Assembly: GCA_002501845.1 (NCBI GenBank)
Contig: DAOL01000040.1
Location: 14,678 to 35,811 of the forward strand
Length of the DNA stretch: 21,134 nucleotides
Direction: 5' to 3'
DNA from: Nitrososphaera sp. UBA217
Lineage (GTDB): Archaea > Thermoproteota > Nitrososphaeria > Nitrososphaerales > Nitrososphaeraceae
Positions 5,197 to 12,114 of this stretch are shown piece by piece (the stretch's first letter is position 1; each line of letters starts with the position of its first letter). The notes below the pieces were generated by a model. It saw only the letters and a list, made by a program, of their open reading frames with translations. It ran no database searches and was not told the DNA's origin. A program made the position numbers and the translations under genes.

Positions 5197-6273
5197 GTGA
5201 GCACCAAGACAATACTTGTCAGCTATCCTGACAGCTTTAGGCTTGAAGAAGGGAGAATTCTGGTAGAATCGGCTGACTGCAAGATCGTGAAGGTTTTTAC
5301 GCAGAAATATCTTAACCATTCACGATATGGGTTAGGCGCTGGCAAGGCTGAAGAGATTAGAGATTTTGTAAAAGGAGAAGAGGGCATTGAGCAGGTGGTT
5401 GTTGACGAACACTTGACTTCAAAACAGCTTTACAATCTGAGCAAGCTTGTAGGAGTGCAGACGATAGACAGGGAGCGGCTGATACTCGACATCTTTTATT
5501 CTAGGGCCACTACCACGGAGGCAAAACTACAGATCGAGCTTGCCGAGATCCAGTACGAGATGCCCCGGGTCCGGGAAATCGCAAAAATGACTTCAGGCAA
5601 TGAAAGGCCCGGGAAGGGGGGCATGGGAGAATACACGGTGGACGTAAAGTTCCGGGACCTGAAAAGGCGAATGAACTTTATTAAGGAAAAGTTGGTTGAA
5701 GCCAAGAAAAAGCGCGATCTTTACCACCAGCAGCGGACAAAAACCCAGATGCCTGTTGTCTCACTTGTGGGTTACACCAATTCGGGCAAAACTACACTGT
5801 TCAACCTGCTCACAAAGGAGCACAAAGAGACCTCTAACAGCCTGTTCACGACGCTTTCGACAACCACCCGAGTGCTGAAGTTCAATGAAGAAAGACAGGA
5901 ATTGCTGCTCACAGACACTGTGGGTTTCATCAGCAGGCTGCCGCCCTACATGATAGACGCATTCAAGTCAACTCTCGAGGAGTCGCTTGCCGCAGACCTG
6001 ATCTTGCTCCTGCTTGACTCTTCTGAGGAGCTAGAAAATATAGAAGTAAAATATTCAAGCTGCTGGGACGTACTTAGGGAACTACACGTAGTCAGCGGCA
6101 AAGTTATTATTGTTCTGACAAAACACGATGCGGCAAATGCTCAAAAGATGTATGAAATTGTGCAACATTTGCAGCTGGGAGATCCGCTTGCAATATCGTC
6201 AAAGACAGGCTACGGGATCCATAAACTAATGAACGTGATGGTCAAGATGTCGCGCCAAAAAATGTCTGCCTAA
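5197..6273 (+). CDS. hflX: HflX-type ribosome-associated GTPase
   Basis: HflX GTPases bind the 50S subunit and, in bacteria, split stalled or hibernating ribosomes. This 358-residue protein has the HflX N-terminal domain (1-100), the basic coiled linker (about 105-180) and a TRAFAC G domain: Walker A GYTNSGKT (192-199), switch I FTTLSTTTR (217-225), DTVGF (240-244), TKHD in the G4 position (308-311) and SSKTG (334-338). G4 has Thr instead of the usual Asn; other GTPases also use TKxD, so guanine specificity is probably kept. The phenylalanine of the DTVGFI segment typical of HflX is present. The GTG start follows the zinc-ribbon stop without a gap. Confidence 0.95.
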   Translation: MSTKTILVSYPDSFRLEEGRILVESADCKIVKVFTQKYLNHSRYGLGAGKAEEIRDFVKGEEGIEQVVVDEHLTSKQLYNLSKLVGVQTIDRERLILDIFYSRATTTEAKLQIELAEIQYEMPRVREIAKMTSGNERPGKGGMGEYTVDVKFRDLKRRMNFIKEKLVEAKKKRDLYHQQRTKTQMPVVSLVGYTNSGKTTLFNLLTKEHKETSNSLFTTLSTTTRVLKFNEERQELLLTDTVGFISRLPPYMIDAFKSTLEESLAADLILLLLDSSEELENIEVKYSSCWDVLRELHVVSGKVIIVLTKHDAANAQKMYEIVQHLQLGDPLAISSKTGYGIHKLMNVMVKMSRQKMSA

Positions 6274-6325
6274 GACCTGCTTGCAGTATAGGCAAGCTGC
6301 GTTTAATAGGCTCTTCAGCATAACA

Positions 6326-6994
6326 ATGCTGTTTATTTTGACGTCGATTGAGCAAAAATTGACCACAAAGCAGCGCCTTGAGATAGAAACGCGGCTTGCC
6401 AACTACAACATCCCGGTCCAAATTTTGCAGATGGTGGCAGACCGCTGCGAGTGCAGGCTCGATGCTAGCGTCAGTGGGAGAGACCTTCCAAAGAAACCCA
6501 AACTGTCAATCCTGCTCACAAGGCTAAACGACAAGGCGGTCATGCTGCTTGAGCAGATATTTCTCGACTGCCACGACTCATTTTCAAATTTCAGGTTTGC
6601 AGTATTCCTCTCATCGATGTATAGTCCCTTATTGCACAAATTTGTAATGGACGAAAAAATTGCCGGCGAGTCCGGGCTGGAATATTCGTTTGACGTCGGC
6701 ATCTACGGGCGAAGCACTGAAAAGCTGGTGGCAATAGGCATGCAGAACAATGACAAAACACAGCAAGCAGCAGACAGCAAGTCATTGCGCAAGTTTCTGA
6801 GCGCTGTAAAGGATCTTCGCGCTATGCACGCGAGCATGCGGGGGGCGTACTACTCGTCTTCATATGGTTACCATGACGACAACCCATGGCGTCTGGCCAG
6901 GAAAATGCATACCTATGGAAGCGACAACGAGAAGGCGGAGATCAGATTCTTCGACTACAGGGACAAGATATACTCTGAAATCAAGTCCCACTGA
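6326..6994 (+). CDS. Conserved-looking protein of unknown function, 222 residues
   Basis: The ATG at 6326 gives 222 residues; the frame runs back to a TTG at 6281 but adds only an unlikely lead. A TATA-like TTTAATA sits at 6302-6308. The N-terminal half is helical and leucine-rich. The C-terminal half has beta-rich text LEYSFDVGIYGRSTEKLVAIGMQNN, then helices and a Tyr/Ser-rich loop (AYYSSSYGYHDD). The D-x-n-LVAIG-x-QN pattern recalls the core strands of PD-(D/E)xK nucleases, but the catalytic Glu and Lys are not evident, so this is only a hint. No membrane segment or cysteine motif is seen. It follows HflX by 52 bases and may share its transcript. Confidence 0.6.
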   Translation: MLFILTSIEQKLTTKQRLEIETRLANYNIPVQILQMVADRCECRLDASVSGRDLPKKPKLSILLTRLNDKAVMLLEQIFLDCHDSFSNFRFAVFLSSMYSPLLHKFVMDEKIAGESGLEYSFDVGIYGRSTEKLVAIGMQNNDKTQQAADSKSLRKFLSAVKDLRAMHASMRGAYYSSSYGYHDDNPWRLARKMHTYGSDNEKAEIRFFDYRDKIYSEIKSH

Positions 6995-7052
6995 TACTCC
7001 TACTTGGCAAAAGTACTAATTGGAGGCGCTTTACCTATAGGGATGATAGACC

Positions 7053-7268
7053 TTGGAAAAATGTGCTACGTGCAACCTGACGATACATCCTAATTTTGCA
7101 GGTCACCATAAATGCGGCTATGCCAATTGCCCTGTCTGCAAAGCAGCAGTGACAAATTCAGAATACTGGAGCCACATACGGTCCCACCCTGGACATGAGA
7201 ATGACGCGCCGCCAAAGAGAATCTCTCCTCCACAAAATATGGGAAACATGCGTCCTCGCTACAGATAG
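7053..7268 (+). CDS. Small zinc-finger protein, TTG start
   Basis: The 71-residue product begins at TTG (7053). It has CATC (Cys4, Cys7), a histidine pair and Cys near residues 18-21, then CPVC (26/29) with HIRSH (41/45), so one treble-clef or two small fingers are likely; the second half looks like a C2H2 finger. The tail is Pro/Arg-rich and disordered. No ATG precedes the first CxxC, and starting later would break it. It lies convergent with aIF1A, 11 bases apart. Probably a nucleic-acid binding protein; partner unknown. Confidence 0.6.
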   Translation: MEKCATCNLTIHPNFAGHHKCGYANCPVCKAAVTNSEYWSHIRSHPGHENDAPPKRISPPQNMGNMRPRYR

Positions 7269-7279
7269 ATTTTAAGATC

Positions 7280-7618
7280 TTATCCTTCAAGCCCTGCCAG
7301 GTGGCCGTCCTGTTTGATCTTCTCTGCATGTGCAGAGATGTAGCGCCAAATAATATCGGCCTTGTCGGACTGAAAGTCCCACGGCGCTATCAGCACCAGA
7401 TCGTTGTCTCTGATCCACATCCTGCGCTTTATCTTGCCTCGAATTCTGCAGGTTCTTACCTTGCCGTCGGTGCACCTTACTATGATGTTATCGCCGCCGA
7501 CCAGTTTTATGACCCTACCAAAAAGCTGGCCATCGCCAGGCATCACCATTTCTTTTAGCGCTGATTCATTGAGGACTTTTCTTTTGCCTAAACTAAAAAC
7601 CAAACATGTTGCGTGCAT
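7280..7618 (-). CDS. eif1A: Translation initiation factor aIF1A
   Basis: aIF1A binds the A site of the 30S subunit during start-codon selection. The 112-residue product from ATG 7618 has a basic N-terminal tail (GKRKVL), the S1/IF1-type OB fold with GQLFGRVIKLVGGDNIIVRC and the signature RTCRIRGKIKRRMWIRDNDLVLI, and a C-terminal helix. Family members usually start near MGKRK; here Gly11 is preceded by Leu, so the start adds about ten residues (MHATCLVFSL), or a TTG inside it is used. A longer open frame to 7702 is unlikely. TATACAATA about 19-27 bp upstream supports the ATG. Confidence 0.93.
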   Translation of the reverse strand: MHATCLVFSLGKRKVLNESALKEMVMPGDGQLFGRVIKLVGGDNIIVRCTDGKVRTCRIRGKIKRRMWIRDNDLVLIAPWDFQSDKADIIWRYISAHAEKIKQDGHLAGLEG

Positions 7619-7732
7619 GCGGGTTAAAAGTGTATGTATTGTATAGCTACGATCTTGTATTAAGCCATCAAAATAAGAAAAAACGTCTGTGGTACTTTCC
7701 ATATGGCAGTTGCCACGTTGTCCGGATTTGTA

Positions 7733-7975
7733 TTACTGCACTAGTTCTGCTGTAGCAAATCTAGCACCAACGTTGGTGACTCTGATTTTGCTGGTTTGGC
7801 CAACTTTGCCGTTCTTTACAAAGATTACAAATCCCTGTACCCTGGCAATGCCGTCGCCTTGTCTGCTCGTTTCAGTAATCTGCACATCGTATTCTTTTCC
7901 TGTTTCTACAGGCTTTGGACCGAAGTTACCACCGAAGCGGCCGCCTCCTCCAAAACGTCTTTCGCCGTATGACAT
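7733..7975 (-). CDS. Stand-alone TRAM-domain RNA-binding protein
   Basis: The 80-residue protein has a Gly/Arg/Phe-rich leader (RRFGGGGRFGGNFG) and a single TRAM domain (about 21-80) with the typical PVETGKEYDVQI, GDGIARVQGFVIFV and GQTSKIRVTNVGARFATAE. TRAM domains bind RNA, and stand-alone TRAM proteins in methanogens act as cold-shock-like RNA chaperones. The RGG-like leader would add RNA affinity. The ATG at 7975 has a TATA box 27-35 bp upstream (8002-8010). It sits next to aIF1A on the same strand, separated by about 115 bases that include the aIF1A promoter. Confidence 0.9.
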   Translation of the reverse strand: MSYGERRFGGGGRFGGNFGPKPVETGKEYDVQITETSRQGDGIARVQGFVIFVKNGKVGQTSKIRVTNVGARFATAELVQ

Positions 7976-8001
7976 TAGTTAAGCAACCTTGGACCATCAG
8001 T

Positions 8002-8010
8002 CATATAAAT
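8002..8010 (-). promoter_or_regulatory. TATA box of the TRAM gene
   Basis: On the minus strand this reads ATTTATATG, 27-35 bp before the TRAM start codon. It is one of the clearest TATA boxes in the window. Confidence 0.55.
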
Positions 8011-8031
8011 GCTGGATAAGCAATCTCAATG

Positions 8032-8238
8032 TTATTTCGTTCTCAGCCGATAGCGCCGTATGATCTCCCTGTCAATCTCTTCGTGCTTTATCTGCTCTCC
8101 CCTCCTACCTGGCGTCTTCATTGCTTGCTGCTTTACCTTCTTCCTTTCTTCCTCCAGTTCACGCTCGTGCTCCTTTCTCTGAAGCTCTTGAGCATAACTT
8201 TCACGGAAAAACTTCTCTTCTGCGGTGTCCTCGACCAT
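8032..8238 (-). CDS. Small charged coiled-coil protein
   Basis: From the ATG at 8238 the product has 68 residues. Nearly all of it is charged helix (QRKEHERELEEERKKVKQQ), with a basic end (IIRRYRLRTK), so a coiled coil or nucleic-acid contact is plausible. The frame continues upstream to 8385 but that part overlaps the divergent zinc-ribbon gene and the TATA box at 8264-8273, so I reject it. No family is recognised. Confidence 0.55.
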   Translation of the reverse strand: MVEDTAEEKFFRESYAQELQRKEHERELEEERKKVKQQAMKTPGRRGEQIKHEEIDREIIRRYRLRTK

Positions 8239-8263
8239 GCCCTTATCTATAGATACTATACAC

Positions 8264-8273
8264 AAATATTTAT
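8264..8273. promoter_or_regulatory. Shared TATA-like element between divergent genes
   Basis: AAATATTTAT is nearly self-complementary and lies 26-35 bp before the minus-strand start at 8238 and 26-35 bp before an ATG at 8299 on the plus strand. It could serve transcription in both directions. Confidence 0.4.
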
Positions 8274-8298
8274 CCACTTGCAATTGACAACCATCAGC

Positions 8299-8319
8299 AT
8301 GAGACTGGATCCATCGTGA
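8299..8319 (+). other. Six-codon upstream ORF overlapping a GTG start
   Basis: ATG at 8299 encodes MRLDPS and stops at TGA 8317-8319. The stop overlaps the GTG start (8316-8318) of the zinc-ribbon gene in the GTGA form. The TATA-like element at 8264-8273 predicts a transcript starting near this ATG, so it would be the first codon read and the zinc ribbon would be translated by re-initiation. Chance is possible at this length. Confidence 0.3.
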
Positions 8320-8522
8320 AGAGAAGCAATAAGAGCAGAAAAGTCGAATACTTCGCGACGACCATCGCGATTCCCACGTCGTCATATTACAACAACAAGC
8401 CCCGCATAGCCCGGTGCAGGGTTTGCGACAAGGTGGCTCACTACAGGGTAGTGTGGGACATGGACAGGATAAGCAAGATAGAGTATTACTGCAAAGCGTG
8501 CGTAAACAAGCTGGACAATTAA
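8316..8522 (+). CDS. Small zinc-ribbon protein, copy C of the family
   Basis: The 68-residue product starts at GTG 8316 with a basic leader (MKRSNKSRKVEY), then a Ser/Thr/Tyr-rich linker, CRVC, 21 residues and CKAC. The shared framework with the copies at 2635-2829 and 4627-4809 is the CxxC spacing, an aromatic-Asp in the middle (WDMD against FDVGD), IE, and YYC before the second pair. It is the most divergent of the three. No other start precedes the first CxxC. Function unknown. Confidence 0.65.
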   Translation: MKRSNKSRKVEYFATTIAIPTSSYYNNKPRIARCRVCDKVAHYRVVWDMDRISKIEYYCKACVNKLDN

Positions 8523-8524
8523 AG

Positions 8525-8668
8525 TCAGCGAAGGCTCAAAAGAAATGTTATGTCAAATCCTTCGGCTTTTCTTCGTGCTCGGACTGCTGGCACCGATAAA
8601 TTTTGAAGCCAACTTGCACCATCATCACTGCACTGGATGCAAACGTCGTCATCACTCAATTTCCACAT
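8525..8668 (-). CDS. Possible 47-residue protein
   Basis: An ATG at 8668 opens a 47-codon frame ending 2 bases from the stop of the convergent zinc-ribbon gene. It begins MWKLSDDDVCIQCSDDGASW, with one CxxC and acidic residues, and ends in a basic and hydrophobic stretch. Evidence is weak: no clear TATA box and one CxxC only. It is the only candidate in the 236 bases between the zinc ribbon and the aspartokinase. Confidence 0.25.
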   Translation of the reverse strand: MWKLSDDDVCIQCSDDGASWLQNLSVPAVRARRKAEGFDITFLLSLR

Positions 8669-8717
8669 GGTATCAAGCTCACCCGTCTATGAGATGTCTT
8701 TCTACGATTGCCCCATC

Positions 8718-8726
8718 TTTAATATA
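8718..8726 (+). promoter_or_regulatory. TATA-like box of the aspartokinase operon
   Basis: TTTAATATA lies 33-41 bp before the ATG at 8759, suggesting a leader of about ten bases rather than a leaderless message. Confidence 0.4.
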
Positions 8727-8758
8727 GGGAATTCCATGCAACTAGCCTTCAGATACCG

Positions 8759-10177
8759 ATGACTTCTATCACGGTCGCCAAGTTTGGCGGCGGCGCCCTC
8801 GGGGTAGAGGGAAGCATGATCCCCAAGATTATCTACCGGATAAAGCAGCTGCAGGAGGAGTCGAAGGTAGTCACGGTCTTCTCTGCGCCGCTCATCGAAT
8901 ATAATGGCAAAGTCAGCTCTATGACGGACGTCGCCATCGACGTGGGCAGAAGTTACGCTGCTTCAAACCCAGTTGAGATAGAAGTATTGAGGGAGGTTTA
9001 CGAAAGAATAGCCAGCAAGTACGTAAAAGAAGGTTGCCAGGAGTTCATTGACAGCCTTGACAAGTTCTATCGCCAAGTGATAATTTCGCTCAAGCAGGCC
9101 GCGGAAAACAGACGCTTTGTTGACGTAATAAGATCGAGGACGCTTGCGTATAGCGGCGAAGTCACGATGTCATATTTGATGGACTATGTCATGCAGAGCG
9201 CAGGCCTGAAATCATCGCACGTACCGATTGAAAAGTGGCCGATAATCACTGACGACAACTTTGAAGCAGCCAACTTTGTGGCGCAGGAGTCAAAAGCTCA
9301 CGCCGACCATCTGATAGACCTAGTGGAGCACAGCGACGTGGTGTCGATGGGAGGCTTTATCGGCAGGACCGTTGACGGGCTTGAAACAACGTACGAGCGC
9401 GGCGGCTCAGACCGAACAGCCGCAGATGTCGCGATACTGCTTAGCGACAATTACGATGTCAAGATAGACTTTGAAAAGGACAGCGCTGTTTTGAGCGCAG
9501 ACCCGAGGATAGTGAAAGACGACCTAGAGTTCATACAATATTTGTCGTACAATGAGGCAAAGCTTGCAGGCATGTTTGGAATGAAGATCCTTGACCCTAT
9601 CGCGATCAAAGAAATTGACGACAACAACCTTGACATCCCAATCGTCATAACGGACATGGCCCAACCAGGCAGCGTGACAATGATCCAGAGAAAACCTCCA
9701 GCGGACAGCGGCAACCCGATCAAGATAGTCACCGGCAAAAAGAACTGCGCGATGGTAAGGATAGAGAGCGAAGCCGCATCGCACTTGGTAGCGTCGCTCC
9801 ATCTTGATCGCCAATACCACGATTTCGTGAAGCTGTCGCCCTACACGTTGGACGACACCGAGATGACGCGCCTGCTATTTCTCGACGCCGACTATGTCAA
9901 GCGCCATGAGAGGCACTTCCGCGCCTATTATCCCAAGGCCGGTATTGTATACGGCCGGGGCGTTGTCACTCTCATTGGCGACGAAATGTGGAGGGTTCCA
10001 AAAATAGCGTCGACTGCCAGCAGCACGGTAAGCGATCATGACATTAACATATTGAACCTCGACGCGCAGGAAGAGACATCAAGGATCTTGATTGTGGTGG
10101 AGGACAAGGGCTCCAGCGTCGCAGACGCGGTAAAGGCGATACACTCTACGCGGACAAAGATCCAGGGAATAAAATGA
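8759..10177 (+). CDS. Aspartate kinase family protein
   Basis: Aspartate kinase phosphorylates L-aspartate as the first step to lysine, threonine and methionine. The 472-residue protein has the N-terminal amino-acid-kinase domain: KFGGGAL (8-14), the RSRTLAYSGEVTMS segment (125-138), GGFIGRT..G..TTYERGGSDRTAADVAI (198-226) and the SADPR motif (246-250). The C-terminal 150 residues read as tandem ACT domains (about 323-395 and 400-472), the usual allosteric part. The first motif has Gly-Ala where most enzymes have Thr-Ser (KFGGTS), a change near the nucleotide/phosphate loop. Lys8 and the GGSDRTA loop are kept, so activity is likely but could be altered. It overlaps the aminotransferase gene by 4 bases (ATGA). 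Confidence 0.85.
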   Translation: MTSITVAKFGGGALGVEGSMIPKIIYRIKQLQEESKVVTVFSAPLIEYNGKVSSMTDVAIDVGRSYAASNPVEIEVLREVYERIASKYVKEGCQEFIDSLDKFYRQVIISLKQAAENRRFVDVIRSRTLAYSGEVTMSYLMDYVMQSAGLKSSHVPIEKWPIITDDNFEAANFVAQESKAHADHLIDLVEHSDVVSMGGFIGRTVDGLETTYERGGSDRTAADVAILLSDNYDVKIDFEKDSAVLSADPRIVKDDLEFIQYLSYNEAKLAGMFGMKILDPIAIKEIDDNNLDIPIVITDMAQPGSVTMIQRKPPADSGNPIKIVTGKKNCAMVRIESEAASHLVASLHLDRQYHDFVKLSPYTLDDTEMTRLLFLDADYVKRHERHFRAYYPKAGIVYGRGVVTLIGDEMWRVPKIASTASSTVSDHDINILNLDAQEETSRILIVVEDKGSSVADAVKAIHSTRTKIQGIK

Positions 10178-11094
10178 CAGAGGGAAAGGTCTGGCTCAAC
10201 GGCTCGCTTGTCGATTACGACAACGCCAAAATCCATGTTCTTACGCACGCACTTCACTACGCGACAGGCGTCTTTGAAGGCATCCGGTGCTACAAGACGG
10301 TCAACGGCAGCGTGATATTTCGATTAGGAGATCACATGCAGCGGCTGCTCGACAGCGGCCGGATTTACTTCATGGATCTAGGATACACCAGGCAGCAGCT
10401 AGAAAAAGCCGCGATCGACACTGTCAACGCAAACGGGATGGAGGAGTGCTACATCAGACCGATCGCGTACTATGGCTACGGTAAGATGGGCGTCAATCCG
10501 TTGCCAAACAAAGTGTCTGTTGCTATTGCCGTATGGAAGTGGGACGAGTACCTAAAAGGGGGCGATGGGGCAGACAAGGGGGCGCGCCTCATTGTGTCGT
10601 CATGGACCAGGATCGATCCCAAGTCATTGCCGATGGGCGCAAAGGCGACCGCCAACTACGCGAATTCCGCGCTCGCAAGGGTGGAGGCGATCAAAGCGGG
10701 ATTTGATGAGGCAGTGATGTTGAACGCTGCAGGCATGGTGGTCGAGGCAAGCGCCGAAAATATATTCATAGTCAAGGGCGGAGTGCTTGCGACACCGCCA
10801 ACAACTTCGGGCGCGCTCGCAGGCGTTACAAGAGACAGCATATTGGCGATTGCAAAAGAAAACGGCATCAGCTGCGAAATACGCGACATTTCCCGTGACG
10901 AATTGTACATCGCCGGCGAAGTGTTCCTTACCGGAACCGCGGCGGAGGTCAAGCCGGTGGGCGAAATAGACAATCGCACAATAGGCGACGGAAAGGCAGG
11001 CAAGGTTACAAAGCAGCTGAAATCATTCTTTGAAGCCGCGGTTCACGGCAAGGACAAGAAATTCAGCAAGGCGTGGCTCACGCCGATCAACTGA
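10174..11094 (+). CDS. ilvE: Branched-chain amino acid aminotransferase
   Basis: This fold-type IV PLP enzyme moves the amino group between glutamate and the keto acids of leucine, isoleucine and valine. The 306-residue protein has the expected marks: ALHYATGVFEGIRCY (26-40), Lys157 in MGAKATANYANSALARVEA as the Schiff-base lysine, the phosphate-binding part EASAENIFIV (191-200), GVTRDSILAIA (217-227) and EVFLTGTAAEVKPV (249-262). Length is normal for the family. The ATG overlaps the aspartokinase stop, so synthesis of both is coupled. D-amino-acid aminotransferases and aminodeoxychorismate lyase share the fold, but the motif set fits IlvE best. Confidence 0.93.
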   Translation: MTEGKVWLNGSLVDYDNAKIHVLTHALHYATGVFEGIRCYKTVNGSVIFRLGDHMQRLLDSGRIYFMDLGYTRQQLEKAAIDTVNANGMEECYIRPIAYYGYGKMGVNPLPNKVSVAIAVWKWDEYLKGGDGADKGARLIVSSWTRIDPKSLPMGAKATANYANSALARVEAIKAGFDEAVMLNAAGMVVEASAENIFIVKGGVLATPPTTSGALAGVTRDSILAIAKENGISCEIRDISRDELYIAGEVFLTGTAAEVKPVGEIDNRTIGDGKAGKVTKQLKSFFEAAVHGKDKKFSKAWLTPIN

Positions 11095-11326
11095 GGAAGG
11101 TCTCCTATTATCGTGAAATGTATTGCCAGATGCACGGGGAGCGCGCCGGCCAGGTACCAGCTGGCACTTCGTGCTGTCAATTTCTTTGCAAAATACATTG
11201 CTACAAGCCCTGAAGCAAAAATCCCTGCATGTATGGCGCCATTGAGCAGCACTGGATGATAATTGCAGGCAAGGTAGAGCGCGCTAGCAACGCCGCCGCA
11301 ATTCCGATGAGCAGAAAAATCAACAT
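11043..11326 (-). pseudogene. Frameshifted small membrane protein gene
   Basis: An ATG at 11326 overlaps the stop of the CinA-like gene and starts well as a membrane protein (MLIFLLIGIAAALL), but this frame closes at 11201. The neighbouring frame carries the more protein-like continuation, SALYLACNYHPVLLNGAIHA then FASGLVAMYFAKKL and SWYLAGALPVHLAIHF, with three likely membrane helices, up to a stop at 11043 inside the antisense 3' end of ilvE. One indel near 11285-11310, in the GC-rich triplets GCGGCGGCG, would join the halves into a protein of about 95 residues. It may be a real broken gene or a sequencing error. Confidence 0.5.
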
Positions 11327-12114
11327 ACCCTGCCCCCCAGCCTTGCAATTTCGTTTTCAATAGTCTTTGCTATCGCGTCAAGTCGCTTCTTTACCTCCTT
11401 TTTGTCTTTACCGCGCGATATCAGCTGAATCCTTGTCTGCGGGGTCTTTTTCCTGTAGCCCCGCGGGTGGGTTTTGAGGTAGATATCTTCTCTGGGATAT
11501 GACTCGACTATCCTGGCCAGCGCAGGCGCAATCATGGCTTCAGTCACACCCATCACATTGTAGTTGACCTCTTGCGCGACAAACCTGCCAACGCCCTTCT
11601 TTACCAGCGGCATGACGTGCTTTTCAAAAATGGCCTTCATCTCTGTCGGAACACCCTGCAGGCAAAAGATTTTCGTCCCCCCAGCCTGCAAGAAGACCGC
11701 CGGTGCGCTTCCCAACAGGTTCTGTATGGGCGTCGAACCCTCCGGGATTTTCGCCATCTTTAGTCGCGCCTCTGTCAGCTCATAATCGAGTTTGCGAACC
11801 GCATAGCTTTTCGTTAGCATCTGCACTGCGCGCTCATCAAGCACTATTTTTTTGCCAAGTGCCATGGCCACGCCTTCAAGCGTCAGGTCATCGTAGGTTG
11901 CGCCAAGGCCTCCCGTAGTGACCAGAATGTCCGGATTTCTTGCAAGTATTTCCTTCACTGCATCCGATATTTCGCCAAGGTCATCGCGGACCACCGTCAC
12001 ACGTTTTACAATTCCGCCTGCACTTGCAACCTGGCCCGCAAGCCAGTGAGCGTTTGAATTAAGGGTGATGCCGGAGAGAAGCTCATTGCCGACGCACAAT
12101 ATCTCAATAATCAT
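11320..12114 (-). CDS. CinA-like protein, molybdopterin-binding (MoCF) fold only
   Basis: The 264-residue product is the N-terminal CinA domain: MIIEILCVGNELLSG at the start, then DILVTTGGLGATYDDLT (62-78), the typical glycine-rich loop with two acidic residues, and IFCLQGVPTEMKAIF. Full CinA adds a C-terminal amidase domain (NMN deamidase), which is missing here. In related proteins this domain is linked to ADP-ribose pyrophosphatase activity, so a role in nucleotide repair is possible. The ATG overlaps the aIF6 stop by 4 bases. The last third is rich in Lys/Arg, with KTPQTRIQLISRGKDKKEV. Confidence 0.85.
   Translation of the reverse strand: MIIEILCVGNELLSGITLNSNAHWLAGQVASAGGIVKRVTVVRDDLGEISDAVKEILARNPDILVTTGGLGATYDDLTLEGVAMALGKKIVLDERAVQMLTKSYAVRKLDYELTEARLKMAKIPEGSTPIQNLLGSAPAVFLQAGGTKIFCLQGVPTEMKAIFEKHVMPLVKKGVGRFVAQEVNYNVMGVTEAMIAPALARIVESYPREDIYLKTHPRGYRKKTPQTRIQLISRGKDKKEVKKRLDAIAKTIENEIARLGGRVC

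Noticed and set aside
8032..8385. Longer form of the charged coiled-coil gene starting at 8385
   Set aside because: The extra part crosses the shared promoter and overlaps the divergent zinc-ribbon gene. The start at 8238 has a TATA-like element at the right distance.
8525..8690. Two GTGATGA boxes on the minus strand, suggesting a box C/D guide RNA
   Set aside because: No CTGA box D or D' lies between or shortly after them, so the needed order of boxes is missing.
8736..8762. An eight-codon ORF (MQLAFRYR) whose stop overlaps the aspartokinase ATG
   Set aside because: The TATA-like box at 8718-8726 predicts transcription starting after its ATG, so it would not be read.
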